Assembly: GCA_965200525.1 (NCBI GenBank)
Contig: OZ241368.1
Coordinates: 1-64,000 of the forward strand
Source of the DNA: JANNPJ01 sp965200525
Lineage (GTDB): Bacteria; Actinomycetota; Actinomycetes; Actinomycetales; Kineosporiaceae
Direction: 5' to 3'
Length of the DNA stretch: 64,000 nt
Part shown: positions 7,595 to 15,035 of the stretch, in pieces
Numbering within the stretch: the first letter of the stretch is position 1
Layout of the letters: each line of letters opens with the position of its first letter
The notes under the pieces: model-generated
Database searches by the model: none
What the model saw: the letters and a program-made list of their open reading frames with translations, nothing else
Told to the model about the DNA's origin: nothing
Position numbers and translations under genes: made by a program

Positions 7595-8619
7595 TGTTGA
7601 TCCTCACCCGCGCCGACATCGAGCCGCTCCTGTCCATGCCCGACGTCATCGAGGCGGTGCAGCAGGCCCACGCCGACCTGACCCTCGGCCTGGCCGCACA
7701 GCCGGCTCGCGAGAGCGCCCGGATCCCCGGCAGCGAGGCGACGTTCGTGCCGATGACGGCGGCGCTGCCCACCATCGCCGGGGTCAAGCTCCTGGCCGAC
7801 GTGCCCGCGAACCCGACGGGGCCACGCCAGCAGTCGACCATCGTCGTGCTCGACCCGCGCACCGGCAGCTGTGAGGCGTTCCTGCACGGCGAGGCGGTGA
7901 CCCGGTACCGCACGGCGGCGACGTCCGCCGTGGCGACCAGGCATCTGGCCCGGCCCGAGAGCAGCACGCTGGGGCTGATCGGGGCCGGCGCCCTGGCCCG
8001 GGCCCACCTGCAGGCGATCCGCCACGTCCGGCCGATCGACACCGTGCTGGTCTGGAGCCGCACCTCGACCACGGCCCGGCTGTTCGCCCAGGAGATGAGC
8101 GAGCCCGGCCTGAGCATCACCGTGGTCGACGACCCTCGGGCCGCGGTCGAGGCAGCAGACGTACTCTGCACGCTGACCCCCGCGCACCGGCCCGTCGTGC
8201 GGGGCGAGTGGTTCCGACCGGGCCTGCACGTCAACGCCGTCGGGGCGCCGCCGCGGCCGGATCATCGCGAGATCGACTCCGAGGCCGTGCTGCGCTCGCG
8301 GCTGGTGGTCGACACGGTGCACACGGCCGTGCACGAGTCCGGTGCGGTCGTGATCCCGCTGGCCGCCGGCGAGTTGAGCCTCGACGACGTCACGACCGAG
8401 CTCGGCGACGTCCTCGTCGGTCGCCGGCCTGGGCGTAGCGATCCTCGCGACATCACGCTGTTCAACTCCGTCGGCCTGCCGATCCAGGACTTCGCCACCG
8501 CCCGGCTCGTCGTCGACGCGGCCCTGCGGCTCGGCATCGGTGCCCACCTCGATCTCGGCTCGCGGGAGTACGCCGGCCCCCGGCCGGCACCGCTGGCGGG
8601 ATCGCGAAAGCCGGCCTGA
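7594..8619 (+). CDS. Ornithine cyclodeaminase / mu-crystallin family NAD(P)-dependent enzyme
   Basis: This 341-residue protein has an N-terminal substrate domain beginning LILTRADIEPLLSMPDVIEAV and a Rossmann domain with LGLIGAGALARAHLQAI. The segment HGEAVTRYRTAATSAVATRHL, a hallmark of the OCD/mu-crystallin family, carries substrate-carboxylate contacts. Family members include ornithine cyclodeaminase, lysine cyclodeaminase, alanine dehydrogenase and pyrroline-2-carboxylate or ketimine reductases, so the exact substrate is open. Its ATG overlaps the preceding stop by one base. Together with the GntR gene and importer it suggests uptake and breakdown of an amino-acid-like compound. Confidence 0.88.
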   Translation: MLILTRADIEPLLSMPDVIEAVQQAHADLTLGLAAQPARESARIPGSEATFVPMTAALPTIAGVKLLADVPANPTGPRQQSTIVVLDPRTGSCEAFLHGEAVTRYRTAATSAVATRHLARPESSTLGLIGAGALARAHLQAIRHVRPIDTVLVWSRTSTTARLFAQEMSEPGLSITVVDDPRAAVEAADVLCTLTPAHRPVVRGEWFRPGLHVNAVGAPPRPDHREIDSEAVLRSRLVVDTVHTAVHESGAVVIPLAAGELSLDDVTTELGDVLVGRRPGRSDPRDITLFNSVGLPIQDFATARLVVDAALRLGIGAHLDLGSREYAGPRPAPLAGSRKPA

Positions 8620-8667
8620 CTGATCCCGTGGCTCCGCCACCGCGGCGCTCGGCACCAGGTCAGCAGG

Positions 8668-9264
8668 TCAGCAGGTCGTCAGCGCGTCGTCCCATTCGGT
8701 GCCGCGCAGCACAACCTTCCTGTTCACGGCCCGCTGCACGCCGTCGGCCGTCCGCACGGCCACCCGGATGTCGACCGGTTGGCCGTGCACCCAGCCGGGG
8801 CAGTGGATCCCGAAGTCCACGTCGACCCGCTGGGCCCCACCGGCCGGGACGACCGTGTTGCGGGCGTTGCCGTGCAGCACGATGCCGGGCGAGGTGGTGC
8901 TGAGTGCACCGAGCTCGATCGGCAGCGGGCCGGTGTTGAGCACCTGCACCGAACTGTTGTAGCCGAACTCCTCGCCACCGCCACCCCCGTTCGTGCCGGC
9001 GTCCTCGGGAATGACGACGCTCAGCGCGACCACGGCCTGCCGCGCTCGGCGGTCCTGCCGCTCGTCCCAGCCGTGGGTCAGGCCCGCCGCCACGACGGCG
9101 ACCGCGACGGCCACCGGCACCACACCCCACCAGGGCACGGCTGGTTCGCGCCACCGCGGCGCCTCCTCCCCGCGACCCGTCTCAACGACGTCGGTGGCGT
9201 CGAGATCGAGCTCCGGGATGTCGGGCGTCATCGGTCCATGGTGGCCCATGGACGGACCAGGCAC
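8668..9264 (-). CDS. Hypothetical single-pass membrane protein
   Basis: The frame encodes up to 198 residues. A short acidic cytoplasmic N-terminus (PELDLDATDVVE) is followed by a single hydrophobic segment near residues 44-62 and an extracytoplasmic C-terminal part that alternates like a beta-sandwich (VVLRGTEWDDALTTC at the end). An internal ATG at 9231 is an equally plausible start because no clear ribosome-binding site marks the first one. I recognise no family. It follows the lectin-like lipoprotein gene by 15 bases and may be cotranscribed with it. Confidence 0.65.
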   Translation of the reverse strand: MPGPSMGHHGPMTPDIPELDLDATDVVETGRGEEAPRWREPAVPWWGVVPVAVAVAVVAAGLTHGWDERQDRRARQAVVALSVVIPEDAGTNGGGGGEEFGYNSSVQVLNTGPLPIELGALSTTSPGIVLHGNARNTVVPAGGAQRVDVDFGIHCPGWVHGQPVDIRVAVRTADGVQRAVNRKVVLRGTEWDDALTTC

Positions 9265-9279
9265 CCGACGACCCGGTGC

Positions 9280-10005
9280 TCAGGAGTCCTCGCTCACCTT
9301 CTGCAAGGTGAAGAGGGTGCCGGCCTGGTCGGCCGACCAGTCCACGGTCCGGCCCGCAGCGATCAACCAGCCCGACCAGTACTGCGAGAAGATCGTGTAC
9401 CCACCCTTCACCCGAGCCAGGGTGAACCGCTGCTCCACCGCACTCTTACGACACACCTTCAGCTCGAAACCGCTCGCCCCACCGGCCGACACGCAGTACG
9501 CATTGATCTCCTCACTATCCTCCGGACTCATGATCTGATACTGCCCCGGGTCCTTGTTCTCCGACGTCGTACCCGCCGGAACCAGCGTCAGCTCATGGCG
9601 GAACAGGCTGCCGGTGCTCTGCTTGGTGCTACTGCGCTTCAGGTCCAGACCACCGGCACGGTTGACACTGAGCAGTCGCCGGCCGTCTCTGGCCGGCGGG
9701 GCCCAGATCCAGACGCTTTCGGCCGTGTGCGGCGCCTGGCCCGACACCGGCTGCCCCGACGTCGTTCTCGTGGATGCAGGTTTCGACGGCGCGGCACTGG
9801 TCGGCGTCGAATCGGTCGCGGCCGGCACCGACCTGCCGGCGGCCGGCCCCGTCGCGCCGGTGGGCGGGGCCGCTGCGTCCGCCGCACCGGACGTTCCGCC
9901 GAGGTGGGTGGGGCCGGCGAGCTCGGCCCCACCGCAGGCCGAGAGGACGGCCGCGACGAGAAGGCAGATGGAACCTTCGACGAAAGGACGGCGAGACGTG
10001 ATCAT
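9280..10005 (-). CDS. Lipoprotein with a putative beta-trefoil (ricin-like) domain, paralogue A
   Basis: This 241-residue exported protein has a lipobox LSAC near residue 24, a Pro/Ala/Thr/Ser-rich linker, and a C-terminal domain from about residue 97. That domain contains two Q/L-x-F-T-L repeats (EQRFTL and GTLFTLQ), a GGYTIFSQYWSGWLIA strand pattern and two cysteines (AYCVSA and KVCRK). The repeats recall a degenerate ricin-type beta-trefoil in which QxW has become QxF; this is inference. The start at 10005 follows GAGGAG with 9-base spacing. Its domain is almost identical in DNA to that of the next gene upstream. Confidence 0.75.
   Translation of the reverse strand: MITSRRPFVEGSICLLVAAVLSACGGAELAGPTHLGGTSGAADAAAPPTGATGPAAGRSVPAATDSTPTSAAPSKPASTRTTSGQPVSGQAPHTAESVWIWAPPARDGRRLLSVNRAGGLDLKRSSTKQSTGSLFRHELTLVPAGTTSENKDPGQYQIMSPEDSEEINAYCVSAGGASGFELKVCRKSAVEQRFTLARVKGGYTIFSQYWSGWLIAAGRTVDWSADQAGTLFTLQKVSEDS
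9371..9598. repeat. 228-bp direct repeat, copy A (copy B at 10219-10446)
   Basis: I found no mismatch by eye between 9371-9598 and 10219-10446, an offset of 848 bases. Similarity continues with scattered differences to about 9327-9658. The repeat encodes the core of the lectin-like domain in two neighbouring genes whose N-terminal halves are unrelated. Identity at third codon positions means very recent duplication or gene conversion. Confidence 0.9.
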
Positions 10006-10130
10006 GATGATGTGCTCCTCAGGCAACTGGCGTGATGACCGATGTTGTTCACCGTCAACACGTTTCGGCCATCACGCCGGTTGCAGTCAGTTCACGCCGA
10101 ATCGAGGCGGCGGCCACCCGACCCGGTAGC

Positions 10131-10931
10131 TCAGTTCTGCGGAACATCCTGGAGGGTGAAGACGGTGGCCGCCTGGTCGGCCGACCAGTCCACGGTCCGG
10201 CCCGCAGCGATCAGCCACCCCGACCAGTACTGCGAGAAGATCGTGTACCCACCCTTCACCCGAGCCAGGGTGAACCGCTGCTCCACCGCACTCTTACGAC
10301 ACACCTTCAGCTCGAAACCGCTCGCCCCACCGGCCGACACGCAGTACGCATTGATCTCCTCACTATCCTCCGGACTCATGATCTGATACTGCCCCGGGTC
10401 CTTGTTCTCCGACGTCGTACCCGCCGGAACCAGCGTCAGCTCATGGTGAAACAGGCTGCCGGTGCTCTGCTTGGTGCTACTGCGCTTCAGGTCCAGGCCT
10501 CCGGTGGCGTTGACACTGAGCAGTCGCCGGCCGTCCGCCGCGGGTGGTGCCCAGACCCAGACGTTCTGGATCTGGCCGCTCAGGCGCACGCCGGGTGGGT
10601 TGGTGACCGGGCCGGCGGAGGCAGCCGGATCGGGTGACGGCGTCGCCGGGCTGCTCGTGGCCGGGACGCTGGACGGCGTGCCCGCGGACGGCCCGGCCGG
10701 CACCCCGGAGGGCGCGGCCCGGATCGCCTCGGTACCGGCGAACACTCCGCCGGTCACGGCCACGACCAGGGCTAGGCTGCCGGTGGCGATCATGGCCTGG
10801 CGGCGACGGCGCAACTGCTCTCCGCGGCGGCGCAGCTGCCCAGCCGACGGCATCCGGCTGGCTGAGGCCCCCTCGGCCGCCAGATCGCGCCAGGACTGCA
10901 GATCACTGCTCAGCTCGTCCCGTTCGCTCAT
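10131..10931 (-). CDS. Sigma-factor-linked membrane protein with lectin-like domain, paralogue B
   Basis: The 266-residue protein has a cytoplasmic N-terminus of about 45 residues rich in Arg (QLRRRGEQLRRRRQ), one membrane helix (IATGSLALVVAVTGGVFAG), a Pro/Ser/Thr/Ala linker and the same C-terminal domain as paralogue A. It starts two bases after the stop of an ECF sigma gene, the usual position of a membrane-bound anti-sigma or sigma-associated protein. No zinc-binding HxxxCxxC motif is present. It probably couples an extracytoplasmic binding event to the sigma factor; this role is inferred from position and topology. Confidence 0.78.
   Translation of the reverse strand: MSERDELSSDLQSWRDLAAEGASASRMPSAGQLRRRGEQLRRRRQAMIATGSLALVVAVTGGVFAGTEAIRAAPSGVPAGPSAGTPSSVPATSSPATPSPDPAASAGPVTNPPGVRLSGQIQNVWVWAPPAADGRRLLSVNATGGLDLKRSSTKQSTGSLFHHELTLVPAGTTSENKDPGQYQIMSPEDSEEINAYCVSAGGASGFELKVCRKSAVEQRFTLARVKGGYTIFSQYWSGWLIAAGRTVDWSADQAATVFTLQDVPQN
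10219..10446. repeat. 228-bp direct repeat, copy B
   Basis: This is the partner of 9371-9598. It lies wholly inside the extracytoplasmic domain of the sigma-linked membrane protein. Its flanks differ at a few bases before the two genes diverge completely in their linkers. Confidence 0.9.
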
Positions 10932-10933
10932 CG

Positions 10934-11464
10934 TCACGCACCTCCCCGACCCGACGTCCGACCCGACGTCCGGCCCGATCCCCGGCCCGAGGTCTGGGCC
11001 GGGGTGTCCAGCAGCTGGGCGCTGAGCTTGTCGCGACCACGCGACAGCCAGGACTTGACCGTTCCCTCGGCCACCCCCATCTCCACCGCGATCTCGGCGA
11101 CGCTCAGGTCCGCGATGTAGCGCAGCACCATGGCCTGGCGCTGCTTCACCGGGATCGCCCGCAGAACCTCGACGAACACCACCCGATCCGGCCCGGGCGA
11201 GGCGGTGGCCAGCGGCCCCACCGCCCGATGATGGGCCAGCAGCCGATTGCGGGTCTTGCGCCAGCTGCTCACGGCGAACCGCATCGCCACCCGGCGCACC
11301 CAGGCCTCGGGCGAGTCGAGGGCGCTGACGGTGCCCCACCGCTGCCACGCCCGCGCGTAGGCCTCCGCCGCCGCGTCCTCCGCCGCGCCCAGGTCACCGG
11401 TCAAGGCGTACACCTGGCCCACCACCGCGCGGGAGGTCGCGGCGTAGAACGAATCGAAGTCCAT
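10934..11464 (-). CDS. SigE-family ECF RNA polymerase sigma factor
   Basis: This 176-residue sigma factor has a region 2 from residue 1 (MDFDSFYAATSRAVVGQVYALTGD...AEDAAAEAYARAWQRW) and a region 4 helix-turn-helix (LSVAEIAVEMGVAEGTVKSWLSRGRDKL). It lacks regions 1 and 3, as ECF factors do. The C-terminus ends in a repetitive SGRTSGRTSGRGG tail matching a small DNA repeat near 10945-10990. Two bases separate it from the membrane partner, so the pair should be cotranscribed. The ATG at 11464 is the start of conserved region 2. Confidence 0.9.
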   Translation of the reverse strand: MDFDSFYAATSRAVVGQVYALTGDLGAAEDAAAEAYARAWQRWGTVSALDSPEAWVRRVAMRFAVSSWRKTRNRLLAHHRAVGPLATASPGPDRVVFVEVLRAIPVKQRQAMVLRYIADLSVAEIAVEMGVAEGTVKSWLSRGRDKLSAQLLDTPAQTSGRGSGRTSGRTSGRGGA

Positions 11465-11635
11465 CGAGCATCTGTCCCATCCCTTTTCAACCGACGTGTG
11501 GCGATTGATGCGCCGTTGCTCAGCTCGCGATCCACCGACCCGCCCCTCTGGGCGGTACGAATCACCCTCAACACGCCTGAGCCCCCACCCGGGTTGCGAA
11601 CCAATCTGCTCCCGCGGCGCATTACAGTCTCCCGG

Positions 11636-12280
11636 GTGCTGAACGAGGCCTCTGTCGGTGCCGCCTACGACGCGGTGGCCGAGCTCTACACCTCCCTCTA
11701 CACCGGCCAGATCTCGGCGGACGCCGGCGAGCGGTGGGTCATCGACCGGTTCGCCGAGCTGTGCCGGGATGCCGGCAACGAGGCGATCGCTGATCTGGGC
11801 TGCGGGCCGGGACGGCTGGCGGAGCATCTGGCCACGTCCGGGAACCGGGTCACCGGGGTCGACGTCTCGAGCGAGATGATCCGCATCGCCCGCGACCGCT
11901 CACCCGGGCTGGACTTCGAGGTCGGGTCCATGTCCGCGTTTCTGCGGGCCCGTCCGGACGCCATCGGCAATGCCCTGTTCTGGTACTCGCTGATCCACAC
12001 GGCGCCGCCGCACCTGTCCGAGCTGCTGGCAGAGGCGTTCGCCGCCGTCCGGGCCGGCGGGTACGTGCTGGTGGGCTTCCAGTCGATGGCTGATCCCGCC
12101 GCTGCGAGCCAGTCGTACGACCACCGGGTGGCGCCGGCCTACCTCTACTCGCTGGCCGAGATCCGCCGCCGTCTCGTGGACGCCGGGTTCAGCGTGCTGC
12201 ACCTGGGGCTACGGGCACCGGGACCGGGCGAGCGGGTGCCCGCCGGGTACGCGTTGGCGCAGAAGCTCCCCCACGACTGA
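11636..12280 (+). CDS. Class I SAM-dependent methyltransferase
   Basis: The 214-residue protein has SAM-binding motif I ADLGCGPGRLAEHLA (about residues 48-62), followed by VTGVDVSSEMIRIAR for the acidic loop, and a downstream YSLIHTAPPHLSELL segment where this subfamily has its post-motif helix. The substrate is unknown. No ATG is available near the conserved start, and GTG at 11636 is chosen; only 7-9 bases separate it from a CATTACAGT element, so the gene may be leaderless. It diverges from the ECF sigma operon. Confidence 0.85.
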   Translation: MLNEASVGAAYDAVAELYTSLYTGQISADAGERWVIDRFAELCRDAGNEAIADLGCGPGRLAEHLATSGNRVTGVDVSSEMIRIARDRSPGLDFEVGSMSAFLRARPDAIGNALFWYSLIHTAPPHLSELLAEAFAAVRAGGYVLVGFQSMADPAAASQSYDHRVAPAYLYSLAEIRRRLVDAGFSVLHLGLRAPGPGERVPAGYALAQKLPHD

Positions 12281-12304
12281 CGCCCGGGCCGACGCCGGTC
12301 ACCT

Positions 12305-13609
12305 TCACCCCTCGGGAACCGGGGTCCAGGACAATTCCTGTGGCGCTCTGCGTGAGGACGACCAGGCAACGCCGGCGCCGATCGCCAGGGCGGCGACGAG
12401 GAGCAGAGGGTGAGTCACGAGCACATCGGAGACCGGCTCCAGGGGGTTGCGCGAGAGCAGGCCGGTCCGTTCGCCCAGCCAGCCCGTGGCCAGCACCGCC
12501 CCGAGCACCGCCAGCGAGGTACGGACCATGCCGTAACTGCCGGTTCGACTGAGCACGAACAAGGAAGGCATGACCAGGGCCACGACCAGGAGCTGAGCGA
12601 TCTCGATGCCGAGGTTGAAGCCGAGCAGGTCGATCACCAGACCACCACGGCTCAGCCCCAACTGGTCGACCAAGGCGGCGAAGGCCATTCCGTGCAGCAG
12701 GCCGAAACCCCCCGCGATGATCACCTCCCCTTCGCGCACCAGTGGACGGATGGCGTGGATCGCCGACACCAGCACCGACAGGGCGATGCCGCTCTCGACC
12801 GCGCGAGTCGGCAGGTGAATCAGGCCGAAGACACCCAGGGCCAGCGTGATCGAGTGCCCGACGGCAAAGGCCGACACGACGTGCACCACGCGCCGGCCGG
12901 CGCGGGTCAGGTCGTCGCGGCGAACCCAACGTCGTCCCCGAGCCATCACCGGCGCCGGCAGCAGAAGCATCATCAGGAACAGCAGGTGATCACTGCCCGT
13001 CCTGATGTGGTGCACGCCCAGGCGTAGGGAATCCCGGATCCCCGTCGCGGCGCTCGTCTTCACGCCGGAACTGACTGTTCTGACCGGCACGCTCTTCGAT
13101 TGCCAAGAGAGCATGGCGAGGGTCGTGTAGCTGCTGCTGTGTCCCTCGCGGGCAGAGACGAAGACCCGGTGGGACACGATCCGGTCGATGATGGCGTCAT
13201 AGTGAAAGGTGAAGTCTCCGACGGTTCCGGCACTCGGCGTCAGTGTCGCGGCCAGGACCAGATGATCCACTCCATCGACGCTGTCAATGCGGGCGGCTCC
13301 TACGGCGGTCGTCCAGACCGTCAGGGAGTCGCTCGAGGCGGACATGTGGGCACGGACGTAGCCGCGCAGCGTCGCGAGGGTCGCCGGTCGCATGATGTTC
13401 GCGGCGGTGTAGGGCTGGTCGAAGGCCACCGCGAGCCGGTCCACGGGCAGCTCGACGGTCACCGCCACCGCCTGCGGTTCAAGGTCGAGCAGGACGGCGG
13501 TGGTACTCAGAGGGTGGGCCCCGGCCTGAGCGGCGAACGGCCCGATGATGAAGGCCGAGGTCATCACGACGAAGGCCAGAAGACGGCCGATGCGGTGGCG
13601 GGGCGCCAT
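12305..13609 (-). CDS. HupE/UreJ-family membrane protein
   Basis: The 434-residue protein has a signal peptide, an extracytoplasmic N-terminal domain of about 170 residues, and a C-terminal block of six or more membrane helices. The motif LGVHHIRTGSDHLLFLMMLL (about residue 195) is the HupE/UreJ_2 signature; its His/Asp residues resemble metal-binding motifs of nickel permeases. The function of this large-domain class is not settled; metal uptake is suspected. It follows the DUF3500 gene by 11 bases and shares its transcript. Confidence 0.88.
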   Translation of the reverse strand: MAPRHRIGRLLAFVVMTSAFIIGPFAAQAGAHPLSTTAVLLDLEPQAVAVTVELPVDRLAVAFDQPYTAANIMRPATLATLRGYVRAHMSASSDSLTVWTTAVGAARIDSVDGVDHLVLAATLTPSAGTVGDFTFHYDAIIDRIVSHRVFVSAREGHSSSYTTLAMLSWQSKSVPVRTVSSGVKTSAATGIRDSLRLGVHHIRTGSDHLLFLMMLLLPAPVMARGRRWVRRDDLTRAGRRVVHVVSAFAVGHSITLALGVFGLIHLPTRAVESGIALSVLVSAIHAIRPLVREGEVIIAGGFGLLHGMAFAALVDQLGLSRGGLVIDLLGFNLGIEIAQLLVVALVMPSLFVLSRTGSYGMVRTSLAVLGAVLATGWLGERTGLLSRNPLEPVSDVLVTHPLLLVAALAIGAGVAWSSSRRAPQELSWTPVPEG

Positions 13610-13620
13610 GGTGCAGCCCC

Positions 13621-14814
13621 TCAGCTGGTCGAGGGGTTGGTGCTGCCGTAGTCGTCGTTCTTGTCCCGGTAGACCCCGTGGTAGTGGACGTTCGGGGTGC
13701 TACGACTGCGAGTGTTGATCAACTCGATCCAGACCCGCGGCCCGTCGATGCGCAGGTACGTGTTCTCGCCGTCCACCGTGGTGCTGCCGGCCCACGAGAC
13801 GCGGGTCTTGTCGAGGTCGGCTTCGTAGGTGCTCATCAGCGAGGATGCCGGGCCGGGGGCGGCATCACCCACCCAAGCTTGAATCGCGGCGGTGACCATC
13901 TTCTTCTGAGCCGCGGATAGATCGCCGACCAGTACGCCCTCGGATGTGGGGAACGCGCCGCTGTCGACGCCCGGGCCCATCAGGATGTCGTCAACGGTGC
14001 CACCGGACAGTTGCGCCTTCGACTTCTGAGTGCTGCTCAATGAGGCGAACATGGCCAGCATCGTGCCGGCCTTCTGCTTCAGCGGTTCGACGGTGGCGCC
14101 ACTGGCGGTGAACGACTTGGGCTCGGTGCCGGTGAAGTCCGGGGTGATGCTGGCCGTGGTTCCGTCGTAGGTGTAATTGCGGGCCAGGTGATGGCCGCCG
14201 ATCTGCAGCTGGAACGGGGTCGTGGTCGAGGGCGTCCCGTACACGGCGAGGTAGTAATTGGTGTCACCGAAGTCGGAGTTGCCGCCGCTGCTGTTGGCCT
14301 TCAGCCAGTCGTCGGCCGACTGGATCGCCTTCACCTGCGCGTACCCCTGATCGCTGAGCATGGTTTTCACCAGGGCCAGAGCCGCGCTCTTCTGCGCGGC
14401 ATTGAGGCTGCTCAGCGGCACGCCCTTGCGGGCGACGGTCGCCGCCGGGTAGTTCGACCACGTCTGTCGGGACTGGTTGTCGCTGAACTTGAAGGTCGCC
14501 TTGGCCTTCAGGTCGGCGCTCAACGAACTGAGGAAGGCCGTGGACGCCTGCACCACGTCAGCGGTGTTCGCATCGGTTCCGTTCTGCCCGTCGGTGTTGA
14601 GGTCCACGGCGGTAAAGGTCTGCAATTGACCGCCACCGGGCCCGCCTGCTCCTCCCCCGCCATTTCCACCGCCTCCCGGCCCCCCGTTGGGCTGAGCGGC
14701 CGAACTCGTCGCCGCGGACGCACCGGCTGAGCTGGAGTCCGAACTGCACGCCGACACGACCGCCAGCGCGGTCACGATCAGCGCACCGCCAGCGGCTGAC
14801 TTGTACCTGTTCAC
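13621..14814 (-). CDS. DUF3500-family exported lipoprotein
   Basis: The 397-residue lipoprotein has a lipobox VSAC near residue 23 and a Ser/Gly-rich linker with GGPGGGGNGGGG. The DUF3500 domain shows the family landmarks NYYLAVYGTPS, QIGGHHLARN, TPDFTGTEPKSF, GPGVDSGAFPTSEG and, at the end, HYHGVYRDKNDDYG. The biochemical role is unknown; conserved His residues suggest metal or small-molecule binding. GTG at 14814 follows GGGGAG with 9-base spacing. DUF3500 and HupE-like genes form an operon here, so a joint role at the cell surface is likely. Confidence 0.87.
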   Translation of the reverse strand: MNRYKSAAGGALIVTALAVVSACSSDSSSAGASAATSSAAQPNGGPGGGGNGGGGAGGPGGGQLQTFTAVDLNTDGQNGTDANTADVVQASTAFLSSLSADLKAKATFKFSDNQSRQTWSNYPAATVARKGVPLSSLNAAQKSAALALVKTMLSDQGYAQVKAIQSADDWLKANSSGGNSDFGDTNYYLAVYGTPSTTTPFQLQIGGHHLARNYTYDGTTASITPDFTGTEPKSFTASGATVEPLKQKAGTMLAMFASLSSTQKSKAQLSGGTVDDILMGPGVDSGAFPTSEGVLVGDLSAAQKKMVTAAIQAWVGDAAPGPASSLMSTYEADLDKTRVSWAGSTTVDGENTYLRIDGPRVWIELINTRSRSTPNVHYHGVYRDKNDDYGSTNPSTS

Positions 14815-14911
14815 GTGACTGTTCTCCCCGTCTTCATCACCGGCACCCCTGAGGCGCCGAACCGTCCGAAAGCTTGCGCTGCCACCCTGAGAGCGAACCA
14901 CGCCCTAACCA

Positions 14912-14928
14912 TGAAGTAGCTGTGAAGT
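14912..14928. promoter_or_regulatory. TGAAGT direct repeats with 11-base spacing
   Basis: TGAAGT occurs at 14912 and again at 14923, one helical turn apart, about 100 bases upstream of the DUF3500 start. This arrangement is typical for OmpR/PhoB-type response regulators, but no regulator can be named. It is a weak signal. Confidence 0.35.
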
Positions 14929-15035
14929 CACGCAGAGTGGCCGCTCGCAAATTCCGACCATACATACGACCGGCCGGCCACGCCCCTTTGGTGCGACCCC
15001 TTCGATGACCGCCGCCAACCGGACGTCGTCCGGCA

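Noticed and set aside
12500..13651. Plus-strand open frames opposite the HupE-like gene
   Set aside because: They are His/Gln/Gly-rich antisense frames with no hydrophobic or family pattern; the minus strand carries a signal peptide and the HupE motif.
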